DNA of 10,480 nucleotides from Saccoglossus kowalevskii (lineage: Eukaryota; Hemichordata; Enteropneusta; Harrimaniidae). The DNA lies in contig NW_003139318.1 in assembly GCF_000003605.2 (NCBI RefSeq), positions 316,138 through 326,617 of the forward strand, written 5' to 3'. Positions 1 through 7,742 of the stretch are shown one piece after another (positions within the stretch are counted from its first letter, which is position 1; each line of letters starts with the position of its first letter). Made by a program: the position numbers and the translations under genes. Below the pieces are notes generated by a model that did not search any database, was not told the DNA's origin, and saw only the letters and a list, made by a program, of their open reading frames with translations.

Positions 1-46
<46 letters not shown>

Positions 47-178
47 CGAGAGAGCGAGAGAGCGAGAGAGCGAGAGAGCGAGAGAGCGAGAGAGCGAGAG
101 CGAGAGAGCGAGAGAGCGAGAGCGAGAGAGCGAGAGCGAGAGAGCGAGAGAGCGAGAGAGCGAGAGAGCGAGAGAGAG
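1..178. repeat. (AG)n microsatellite with periodic CG interruptions
   Basis: The first 34 bases are pure AG. From position 35 the tract is interrupted by single C residues, each making a CpG, at 35, 47, 55, 63, 71, 79, 87, 95, 101, 109, 117, 123, 131, 137, 145, 153, 161 and 169. After the first 12-base step the spacing is 8 with occasional 6, so the tract is a compound repeat of an 8-mer (GAGAGAGC) and a 6-mer (GAGAGC). It is cut off by the start of the window, so its true length is unknown. The strand is almost entirely purine. Confidence 0.99.
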
Positions 179-188
179 TTGATCAACT
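177..188. other. 12-bp perfect palindrome at the microsatellite edge
   Basis: AGTTGATCAACT reads the same on both strands and starts on the last AG of the microsatellite. It could extrude as a small cruciform or be chance. No function is implied. Confidence 0.5.
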
Positions 189-465
189 AGTAAAGATATT
201 TCATTTTTTACTGGCAAGATTTTCAGCATCTGTTCTATGCATGTACCTTGGGTAGGGTGGATAAAAATGGATAAAAGGTGACTAACGAATTCATCAAAAG
301 GATGAAAGAAATCTGGTTCATTCCACTCCACTTTCTCCACCCTCATGGCAATGCCTACCCACCCCCGTTGAATAATGGTTTAACTTAGCTCCTCCCAGTC
401 AAGCTTATCACATTCAGACTCACCAGTCAGGTGTGCAAAAAAAAACAATGTCTATACATGTAACG

Positions 466-481
466 GGGTCAACTGAGGTCA
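466..481 (+). promoter_or_regulatory. DR4-like nuclear-receptor half-site pair
   Basis: Two direct half-sites, GGGTCA (466-471) and AGGTCA (476-481), are separated by four bases. This matches the DR4 arrangement bound by thyroid-receptor and LXR-type RXR heterodimers. A single DR4 in non-coding DNA is easily chance, and no promoter can be identified nearby. Confidence 0.2.
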
Positions 482-527
482 ACAAATTTAAAATACAGTC
501 TGGCAAACAATGGGGGACAATCCCACT

Positions 528-548
528 TCAGTTTTCTATAGAAACTGA
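528..548. other. Bulged hairpin around a 12-bp palindrome
   Basis: The perfect palindrome TTTCTATAGAAA (533-544) is flanked by TCAG (528-531) and CTGA (545-548). The stem therefore continues past a single bulged T at 532. This is a small inverted repeat of unknown role. Confidence 0.45.
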
Positions 549-710
549 GATTTCTTTTTTTCCAAAACTAAATATTATGAATAATCGTCACATTTTTTGA
601 TGCAAACAATTATTTCAAGAGTTTTAATAATATGAAAATAAATTTTGCAATCTATGTACTGATTTTCAATACACAGAGATATAAATGATATTGGAAATAA
701 CAAAACGATG

Positions 711-724
711 GTTACCACGGAAAC
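711..724. promoter_or_regulatory. RFX X-box-like motif (imperfect)
   Basis: GTTACCACGGAAAC resembles the RFX X-box layout GTNRCC-N2-RGYAAC, with one mismatch in the right half. It is reported only because a similar motif recurs at 3006-3019. Either may be chance. Confidence 0.15.
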
Positions 725-1300
725 AAGCATAATCCTTCTCCCTATTATTTTTTTTTATCAAAAATATAAAAAATGTGCAGTAGTGTGTTTAGGAATGAAT
801 TCACAGCCAAATAAACCATTGTCACCATCATGTAATTTTTCCTGCAGAAATACTGTTGCAAGATTTTGCCTATTTTTGTGCATTTTTGTATAATTATTTG
901 GCTAATTTTGGACCAAACGGGCATAGTTTACCATTTGAAAAGGCTCTACTCAAAATTTTTAAAAAAAAAATGTGGATATTTTGCGAAATGAAACAAAATT
1001 CAACTTTAGAGCTCAAAAGGTTAAAATATTTAACAACAGTTTTTATAAAAATATCTCATAATACAAAATTATAACAAATATTTTCAAAGAAATGGCACAG
1101 CTATAAGCTATGACACTGAAAACCCAAAATTTTAATAAATTAATTCGAATATTTGAACAGCAAAGATTATTATTTTTTAAAAACTATAAAAAAAAATTTT
1201 ACTCAATTTACAACATCAGAAAGGGATGCATCCATGCATGCATTTACACAATTTTTCAATAATCCCCTTAAATCTATTAAATCCAATCTGTCAAACTAAA

Positions 1301-1560
1301 TGGGCCGCTCCCAAAGATGCTATGTTGTTAAACGTTAATAGTTCGATGACGACACAGCTGTCTTCCAATACTTTTCACTGTTTTCCCAGAAGTATTGTCT
1401 TCCACGGTCGAACAATTAACTCTGCTTTGTTGATAGTTGGAGATGTTAGAGCAACGCAAACAAAGTGAAGTACTCTCGCTGTCAAAAATGTACTGTCACG
1501 TTGACGAGTATCTATGTTTACATTAAGCAGAATTTAAACACGAACATCGCTTTGTAAATA
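1301..1560. other. Small CpG-retaining island in CpG-poor DNA
   Basis: I count about 12 CpGs in 260 bases here, against about nine in the preceding 1.1 kb. An 80-codon ATG-initiated frame on the plus strand (1226-1468) overlaps the island. Its product shows no domain, signal peptide or motif I recognise. The island could be an unmethylated regulatory element, an untranslated exon or a young insertion. The sequence does not decide between these. Confidence 0.4.
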
Positions 1561-1730
1561 TGAAAAAGTGAAAATTAATATTCTCTTGTGAGGGCAAAGT
1601 ACATAATGTTAATTATTTGAAGAAATATTTCTTTTTTAAACTGATTTAGTGTCACGAACGTGATTTAATGTGTTTAGATACTAATACTTTTAAATTTGGC
1701 AATATTTTTACTACCTGATAGAGCCAAAAT

Positions 1731-1740
1731 TACCATGGTA
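1731..1740. other. 10-bp palindrome TACCATGGTA
   Basis: This perfect palindrome lies 45 bases before the tandem array starts. No function is implied. Confidence 0.3.
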
Positions 1741-1783
1741 CGAAAAGAGAAATATCTTGTACATCCCAACATTTCACCTGTGT

Positions 1784-2390
1784 ACTGTATTTGCTCTATT
1801 AGTAGTACAGTCACTTACGTAAATGACAGTGGTGTGTCCATGGTCAAAATAAGTCATATTTTAATGATCCAGTATAGAATACTGTATTTGCTCTATTAGT
1901 AATACAGTCACTTACGTAAATAACAGTGGTGTGTCTGGTCAAAATAAGTCATATTTTAATAATCCAGTATACAATACTGTATTTGCTCTATTAGTAGTGC
2001 AGTCACTTACATAAATAACAGTGGTGTGTCTGTGGTCAAAATAAGTCATATTTTAATGATCCAGTAAACAATACTGTATTTGCTCTATTAGTAGTGCAGT
2101 CACTTACGTAAATAACAGTGGTGTGTCTGTGGTCAAAATAAGTCATATTTTAATGATCCAGTAAACAATACTGTATTTGCTCTATTAGTAGTGCAGTCAC
2201 TTACGTAAATAACAGTGGTGTGTCTGGTCAAAATAAGTCATATTTTAATAATCCAGTATACAATACTGTATTTGCTCTATTAGTAGTGCAGTCACTTACG
2301 TAAATAACAGTGGTGTGTCTGTGGTCAAAATAAGTCATATTTTAATGATCCAGTAAACAATACTGTATTTGCTCTATTAGTAATACAGTC
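1784..2390 (+). other. Hairpin repeated at the head of each array unit
   Basis: Each unit starts with ACTGTATT, then 12 bases, then an 8-mer. In copies 2 and 7 the 8-mer is AATACAGT, the exact reverse complement. In copy 1 it is AGTACAGT, and in copies 3-6 it is AGTGCAGT. In a plus-strand RNA the differing bases still pair as G-U, so all eight pairs are retained in all seven copies. In addition, CAGTAT-N3-ATACTG at the junctions entering copies 2, 3 and 6 could form a competing stem. Confidence 0.6.
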
Positions 2391-2451
2391 ACTTACGTAA
2401 ATAACAGTGGTGTGTCTATGGTCAAAATAAGTCATATTTTAATAATCCAGT
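1785..2451 (+). repeat. Seven-copy tandem array of a 95/97-bp unit
   Basis: Units begin (CTGTATTTGCTC...) at 1785, 1882, 1977, 2074, 2171, 2266 and 2363. The lengths are 97, 95, 97, 97, 95 and 97, and the last unit is cut at 89. The 95-bp units (copies 2 and 5) lack a TG in GTGTCTGTGGTC and carry AATAATCCAGTATAC. The units at 1977, 2074 and 2266 carry GTGTCTGTGG and AATGATCCAGTAAAC, and the last two of these are identical. The order B-A-A / B-A-C suggests that a three-unit block of about 289 bp was duplicated. The array has clean edges: no unit homology is seen before 1784, and it ends abruptly at AATCCAGT followed by unrelated sequence. It does not resemble a satellite I can name. Confidence 0.98.
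1815..2400. promoter_or_regulatory. Periodic TTACGTAA palindromes (bZIP-type motif)
   Basis: TTACGTAA occurs 30 bases into six of the seven units: 1815, 1912, 2104, 2201, 2296 and 2393. In copy 3 (2007-2014) it is TTACATAA, the product expected from methyl-CpG deamination. TTACGTAA is the known optimal core for PAR-bZIP and NFIL3/E4BP4 factors and is close to the C/EBP and CREB families. Occupancy here is inference. Confidence 0.35.
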
Positions 2452-2468
2452 CAGGCTATTAGTCAGGA
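2449..2468 (+). repeat. Short direct repeat at the array's right edge
   Basis: AGTCAGG occurs twice (2450-2456 and 2462-2468), separated by CTATT, exactly where unit homology ends. It could be a scar of the event that fixed the array boundary, or chance. Confidence 0.35.
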
Positions 2469-3865
2469 ATTTGCAACTGCCAGTCAAAAACAATTCAACT
2501 TCATAAAAAAATGTAGATGGTTTTAGATATATTCGGTAAAATTATCAAAGAACAATAGGAAAAAACAGAAAAGTGGGACAAATCTGCCAGTCCAAAATCA
2601 AAGTTGCAAGTCCTTTCGGTGGGTGGACTCGTGGCTCCTCTGGATCTAGTATACTTTGTAAGAGAAATTTGCTCTATTTAATGTACATGTTCGTATCAAT
2701 TGGAAACCTGCTTCCAATAGAACAAATGCGATACATTAGTAAAATAATTACAAATTTAAAACAAAAACTCTCATCGGAAAGGAAAGATGCATGACGGGGA
2801 TTTTAAGTAATTTTATTTTCACTTAGCAATCAAACTAATTTTCCAATACTCCTAGGTACTGTTTGAAAAGTGACTATTTCCTGTGCTTGTTTCACAAAGG
2901 AAATTACATCTCAGTCAGTTTAGCATGTAACGCTGCGGCATCCGTACACACAATATACATTACAAATATTAAACAGATAAATATCGCCAAGAGGTGAAAC
3001 ACGCTGTTACCATAACAACAGAAATACTCCCTTTCTGACCTCGTGATGAGTTATCCAGTTTCAACCTAGAATGTTAAGAACCAAAACTACATCTATTTAG
3101 ATTAAAGGGAACAATAAAATATGATATAAATCTTTATTGAATATATGTGTTGTTTTTTTATCAGCGAAGGAATCTGATAAAAAACAGGATGAGGTAACCT
3201 GCACACAATCATTTACAGTCATTTGCGCTACTTTGTTACAATTAAGTAAAAAATTTGTAGTAGTAAAAAATCTATTGTATTGCTTTTTTCATTTTTTTAG
3301 TAGCCTGTAAAAAAAATACAGCTGTTTTTTTCATTGTATACATTTATTGATTGTTATTTGTCTAGACTTGATATAATAGATGTGCACTTCCTTTTTTTCT
3401 GTGAATAAACCACAAATAGGTTTTAAATATTTTGTTAAACAACATTTCTTTTTGTTCCCAATCCCCCCAATGTTCTACTCAGTTAACTAGCATTATGTAT
3501 CAGATATTATTTTCATATTAAAATGAAAAACAATCTCAAATTGAGGGCAAGTTCATTGCAAGTATCAGATTTTTGTTTTCAAGTTTTCTTTTCCAGATTT
3601 TGAAATAACAAAAGAAATATCGAAACTTGAAAAGCATAAACAAATTGTCTTGAATTTTTTTCTTAGCCTTTAATTAATTCTACGTTTTATTATTTTCTAG
3701 TTCTTCTTTTTATTTCGTTGACCAACAAGAAATAAAAATCTTCAATTTTATGCTTTATAAATCCCATTGCATTGTATTGAATTGGTCACAGACAGCATCT
3801 TTTTGTCTGACTAGTAACAGGTGGGTAATCACTTAAAATTTTGAAAAAATAAAATAAATTATTCA
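2452..3865. other. AT-rich DNA with no recognisable gene
   Basis: There are long A and T runs and no open frame with recognisable content. The 73-codon frame at 2573-2794 has no motif. An ACAGCTGT palindrome flanked by A and T runs lies at 3309-3331, and CAATAAA/TTTATTG arms surround 3112-3140. AATAAA-like strings are too frequent to call polyadenylation signals. Confidence 0.65.
3006..3019. promoter_or_regulatory. RFX X-box-like motif
   Basis: GTTACCATAACAAC matches the RFX X-box pattern (GTNRCC-N2-RGYAAC) at all but one constrained position. In animals X-boxes mark ciliary gene promoters, but no gene start is visible here. Confidence 0.25.
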
Positions 3866-3904
3866 AGTTCACCAGCAGATGATAAGTCAAATTACTGGTG
3901 AACT
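3866..3904. repeat. 10-bp perfect inverted repeat with 19-nt loop
   Basis: AGTTCACCAG (3866-3875) and CTGGTGAACT (3895-3904) are exact reverse complements around 19 bases. Beyond them lie A-rich sequence on the left and a T-run on the right, so weaker pairing may continue. This could be the remnant of a small foldback element. Confidence 0.6.
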
Positions 3905-4304
3905 AATTTTTTTTAGTTTAGTAATCATATTGTCAATGACTCAAATACTCGAAACCAATGTCTGTTGATTCCATGAAAAATGGCTATTGTTGTGAGGTTG
4001 GTGTAATTAAACAGAAACGTTTTTTTCTAATAGAGCCAAGTACTGCAGGCATTGTTTGAACTTCACCGAGACATCAAATGTGATTGCCTTGATGCCATAT
4101 AAGTATGCCTCGCTGATATTCTCTATGTTAGTTTTATTTGTCTGAATTTTAGCCTTTAAAATGGATGACCCTTTAACTTAAAATTTCAAGCCCTATGTTC
4201 GGCTGGTCAAAATTTTGTCAAAACCTTTGCACTTTTTCCAAAAAAATTTTAGTTTAATTTTTTCTTTTGCACAGAAGGTATATGTCAGCATGTCCACTTT
4301 AAAC

Positions 4305-4502
4305 TACTGTATAAAATACTTTATTTTTGCTTGGGAATAATTTTTGCTATTTTCGCTGATGGAATGATTCAGTGATAATGAATTCCAGCGAATATACCTT
4401 TTTTCCTATATTTTACATTCAACTTGTCAAAAATCAGTGAAAATACCCAAAAAGTCTTTTCGATGAAAATTAATTCCAGCTTGAATGAAGTATTCTACAC
4501 TA
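4305..4502. mobile_element. MITE-like element, copy 1 (TA-flanked, inverted termini)
   Basis: The left end TACTGTATAAAATACTTTAT and the reverse complement of the right end, TAGTGTAGAATACTTCATTC, are diverged terminal inverted repeats. The similarity continues inward over GCTTGGGAATAA against GCTGGAATTAA. A partial inverted copy of the terminus also lies inside the element (ATTCCAGCGAATATA near 4382-4396). It has no coding capacity. TA at both ends fits Tc1/mariner-type insertion, but terminal TA alone does not prove the family. It is paired with the copy at 4722-4933. Confidence 0.7.
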
Positions 4503-4721
4503 CTCTCCATACTACTGTATGATCCATAGAAAACTTCCCACTGAGACTTGTACACAGCCCATAAGGTTTTTTGATTTTATACAATTCATGAAAAAATCAT
4601 ATCCAATAGAAGCTGTAAGTCAATTTTAGAAGACCCTTGCTAAAATAATCTTGTTGCTATACAAACTGATTTTATTATTTTTCAAGGCAATCACAATATT
4701 CAGTGACAGGTGTTCTGCATA
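4503..4721. other. Spacer between the two MITE-like copies
   Basis: This AT-rich stretch has no open frame or repeat that I can support. A stray TACTGTATGATCC at 4512-4524 resembles only the outer few bases of the element terminus. Confidence 0.5.
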
Positions 4722-4933
4722 TACTGTAGAATACTTCATTTTCATTTGGAATATATTTTCGCTATTTTGGCTGAAGGGATGATTCTGTGAAAATAAAATC
4801 AAGCAAATATACTTTTTTTCCTATATTTCACATTAAACTTGTCAAAAATCAGTGAAAATAAATTCCATACAAAACGCCCAAAAAGCCTTTTCAACCAAAA
4901 TTAATTCCAGCAAAAATAAAGTATTCAAGAGTA
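4722..4933. mobile_element. MITE-like element, copy 2 (same family and orientation)
   Basis: The left end TACTGTAGAATACTTCATTT and the reverse complement of the right end, TACTCTTGAATACTTTATTT, form terminal inverted repeats of about 25 bp, with inner TTGGAAT against CTGGAAT. Internally it aligns with copy 1 throughout: TTTCGCTATTTT, TGATTC, the T-run with CCTATATTT, then ACTTGTCAAAAATCAGTGAAAAT. It has about 14 extra bases near 4858-4872. The copies are clearly homologous but well diverged, so the insertions are old. No coding capacity is seen. Confidence 0.75.
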
Positions 4934-5190
4934 ATGCAAAGTGTTGTTCAGACTCTCTGTAAACCCAAAACATTGTAAATATACAAATAGATCAGGATCT
5001 AGTCTTAACAGACACCAAGGAATAAACTTATAAAAATTATTGCTAGACTGTTTTCGCACACTTAAATTCAATGAATTTTCATAGACACTCAATATAATTG
5101 AGAATTCCAGACAATTGTCCACCTTTCAACAAATTTATACTAAAACTACAGGAAAAATTATGGAAACTCATAAAAAAAGAAAATCACTAC

Positions 5191-5335
5191 GTCAGGTCTC
5201 AATTATGAATGAACACTGCTGGTTAAACAAAGTAGTATAATATTTAATGGTTGAATACAACCATTAAAACGAATTATATTGTATTTCCTATCACAAGCAA
5301 TTTTATGACAATAGAGTCGTTTTATGAAACCTGAC
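5191..5335. mobile_element. Possible foldback/MITE element with 11-bp imperfect termini
   Basis: GTCAGGTCTCA (5191-5201) and the reverse complement of 5325-5335, GTCAGGTTTCA, match at 10 of 11 bases and enclose 123 bases centred on a perfect hairpin (5243-5268). Partial symmetry continues beside the hairpin (ATAAT-type blocks). No clear target-site duplication is visible, so this is tentative. Confidence 0.4.
5243..5268. other. Perfect 11-bp hairpin with 4-nt loop
   Basis: TTTAATGGTTG and CAACCATTAAA pair exactly around AATA. It is one of the tightest stem-loops in the window and sits near the middle of the 5191-5335 inverted structure. No T-run follows it, and a bacterial terminator is not expected in this kind of genome. 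Confidence 0.75.
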
Positions 5336-5989
5336 CCTTTTGTTTACAGTGAAGGATATTTATTTACTCAAGTTTATTTTAAAAAATTATAAATTTACAC
5401 AAGTTATTGAGAGCATTTTAATAGGAAGAACTAAGGCTAAAAAACACAGAAAATTGAAAAACACCACAAAATCAGAAAAAGCAAATAAAAAAATGGGAGG
5501 GGTGGGGTAGGGTTTTACCTTAGTACAAAAAAATGCATTGAAATTTGACAAACACTGTGATAATAACAAACTGCCTAAGCATCAACTAATTTGGGTAATA
5601 TTATACCCAAAGTTTCTTTAATGGAAATTTTAGGAAATTCCTGCATTTCTAGATTTTACATGAGCATTATATTATAGTATCATCATACTGTTTTTTTAAA
5701 TGTTATTTTATTGTTGACTAACATTTTCACATCAATCCTTTTATTTTCAGAAATCATTCAAATAATGTTTTCATCCTACAGCTGTATTTAATACTTCAAT
5801 CCAAATTAAGCAACGTTTTTTGGAGTTTTTTTCTTTCTTTTTTTTTTATTTTTGAGAACATACTTCACTTAGTTGGAAAACGACAATTGGAGAATCTTGG
5901 GAATTGAGGAAAGTTGTCATGTGCAGGTTAAATGAATTTCTGACTCATAAAATGAATGCATTTTGATTAAAATGTAAATGAAATGTCTG
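5336..5989. other. AT-rich DNA with no recognisable gene
   Basis: The only structured elements seen are the hairpin at 5590-5611 and a 10-bp palindrome TACAGCTGTA at 5777-5786. A long T-rich tract lies at about 5815-5853. A minus-strand frame at 5387-5569 encodes a K/F-rich low-complexity peptide that I do not take as real. Confidence 0.6.
5590..5611. other. 8-bp perfect hairpin with 6-nt loop
   Basis: TTTGGGTA (5590-5597) pairs exactly with TACCCAAA (5604-5611) around ATATTA. Role unknown. Confidence 0.55.
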
Positions 5990-6240
5990 CGAGTAATTGA
6001 AAAGGGCGGTTGCAAATCTGACGTAAAACTCACATCATTTTGAAGTACGCTTCATAATCGGTGTTCGGGAACAAAGAAATTTGTCAGGGCTATTGTCAGC
6101 GCTGTTACAGACTTCACGCTATGGCTCATAAAAAATGAACAGCCCTCATAACTCATGTGGTGCTCGTTGTCAAGTCGGCCTTCACTGAACACAATATGGA
6201 ACAGTTGGATGTGACACAAACTGCTGCGGGTTTACGCAAA
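5990..6240. other. Second small CpG-retaining island
   Basis: I count about 12 CpGs in 250 bases, against a local background of roughly one per 120 bases. The GC content is also above its neighbours. A TGACGTAA (CRE/PAR-bZIP-like) string lies at 6019-6026. The island coincides with the minus-strand open stretch at 6052-6231. Confidence 0.45.
6052..6231 (-). other. 59-codon open stretch on the minus strand, unrecognised
   Basis: Between an in-frame TAA and the TGA at 6052-6054 there are 59 sense codons. The first ATG is codon 26, which leaves a 34-residue peptide beginning MSYEGCSFF with a mildly hydrophobic C-terminal half. A CCCGCAG string just after the upstream stop could be a splice acceptor, and a good donor-like GTGAGT lies downstream on the same strand near 6032. 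However, the frame stops before that donor. A different frame is open up to the donor (reading PNTDYEAYFKM). I recognise neither peptide. It could be a decayed exon or chance in higher-GC DNA, so I do not call it a gene. Confidence 0.15.
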
Positions 6241-7189
6241 ATATCCATAAGATAAAAAACTAAGTGAAGCAAGAGTTCATTGATCGATGATTACTATCTT
6301 TTATTTTTTCCAACCTGACAATTTTCTGAAAGTGCACATCAATTCGTTTATTTTCATCGATGTCTGACTTTTATCATAACCCACAAGCCCTTTATATTAA
6401 TTCAGTTATTTACGTATTTGATACTGGATGATAGCATATGTTAGTTAGTTAGTTATGATTAAAAAAAAAAACTCAACTCGGGAGTAGGGAAAATGCATTT
6501 TATTTTCTGTAGAGAAAAATCTTATTTCCCCACTCTCATGTTTTTTTTTTTTTGTTTTTTCAATTTTATTTTTAAAAAGATGGCTTCTCTCCCCCCTCAC
6601 ACATTTGACCATAAACAGCTCTGATTTCCAGGGACTTGTTCTTAATTGGTGGGGGGGGGGGGTACTTTTCAACTGAATCCACCTCTTCCATTTCACAAGA
6701 GACAAACTTTTGCAAATTTCAAGCGATGAAATAATTATGTGGGCCAGCCAACCATGCTGTCAACTAGCCAACATTTTACAGTTTCAGAAATTATATTTTT
6801 TTCCCAGATTCCGTGAATTCCGGACGGAATTAGTACCTAAAAGCCTTTTACAATCAATTTTATCACAGTAGACTGAAAAATAGATCAATTCTTTGTTGAT
6901 ACATGTATCCAATTATTTTTACATATTTAATTATCATGTGAGTAAAGTTTGCAAAACACAAAAATGAAACATTATTGTTTTTTTTCAAAAGATTCCTTTC
7001 AATGAATCTGGAACCGAATAGCATATGTTAAATTGAACGCTATCGTATTGGAAACATTTGATCTCTATTTATCCCTGATCTATGTGAGGGATTACCTGGC
7101 AGGACATGATTTAATAGCATTTCCAGACCCCTGTCACTTCATTATCTGGATCACGGTAAAAGAAGACAAAAGAGCTGTCCGGTTTTGCA
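6241..7189. other. AT-rich DNA with no recognisable gene
   Basis: This stretch holds a TTAG-type short repeat (6439-6454), T-runs, a C6 run (6591-6596) and a G12 run (6651-6662). It also holds an inverted repeat AATTCCG/CGGAATT around a 2-base centre (6816-6831). The open frames at 6445-6705 (minus) and 7033-7242 (plus) cross homopolymers or lack an ATG, and have no motif I recognise. Confidence 0.6.
6651..6662 (+). repeat. G12 homopolymer
   Basis: Twelve consecutive G residues follow GGT. The exact length may be unreliable in the assembly. Confidence 0.9.
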
Positions 7190-7439
7190 TCATTAAACTT
7201 CGACGGCACGCGAAGAGACGATATTTTATTCCTCGTCTCTAAATTGCGTTTAATAGCAGCCACAACGACGTGAGGGAAATTTAAAAACGCGATCGAAGTG
7301 TTAACTTGGACACAATGCCTTGAATCTCCTGGGTCAATTTAATTCCTGTTTTTAGTGTTGTTTTGAATAACGCCGAATCTGTCAGCGAAATCAGTGATTC
7401 CCCCGATAAGGTGGCACGATTCCATTATTGTTATAAAAA

Positions 7440-7449
7440 AAACGCGTTT
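7440..7449. other. 10-bp palindrome with ACGCGT core
   Basis: AAACGCGTTT is perfectly palindromic. A second ACGCGT occurs at 7801-7806. In yeasts ACGCGT is the MCB cell-cycle element, but no such role is claimed here. Confidence 0.25.
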
Positions 7450-7722
7450 AAACTAGATTCACAATTTTTTTTTAAAATGTTTTGTTATAGGTTTGTGTTT
7501 GAATAATTCATTGCAGTGAAAAAAGTTCAAGCGTTTTATATTAAAAGGAAACGTTGACAAGAAGTCCAGGGCGTTATTACGTCGGCAGATGCGTATGGTT
7601 TTCACAGATCACCGGAGTGGTATGTCCCACAGGCCTGAGCTTCGTCGTGAACATCATTATCGTCATTATCGCTTCACACTCTCGCAAACCGTATCCCATC
7701 TTACACGTTAAACTCGGGACTG

Positions 7723-7742
7723 GTGTGTTGTGTTGTGTTGTG
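7723..7742 (+). repeat. Short GTGTT microsatellite
   Basis: Four near-perfect pentamers of the GTGTT type precede an A10 run at 7744-7753. Confidence 0.7.

Larger units (their letters stand above)
189..1300. other. AT-rich, CpG-poor DNA with no recognisable gene
   Basis: This stretch is rich in A and T runs and has only about nine CpGs. The open frames here, such as those at 708-893 and 856-1074, overlap each other. They translate to low-complexity K/F/N/I-rich peptides with no motif I recognise. Short possible sites within it are listed separately. Confidence 0.7.

Noticed and set aside
1226-1468. 80-codon plus-strand ATG frame
   Set aside because: It starts in AT-rich DNA without context, and its sequence has no motif. 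It is reported only as overlap with the CpG island.
1785-2451. CRISPR-like array
   Set aside because: The units are contiguous, with no unique spacers, and the unit length and setting are those of a eukaryotic tandem repeat.
5633-5641. GGAAATTCC, a Rel/NF-kB-like site
   Set aside because: It is a single 9-mer in AT-rich DNA with no promoter context, so it is easily chance.
6445-6705. 86-codon minus-strand frame
   Set aside because: It runs through the G12/C12 homopolymer, the C6 run and long T-runs. The peptide is low-complexity and Lys-rich.
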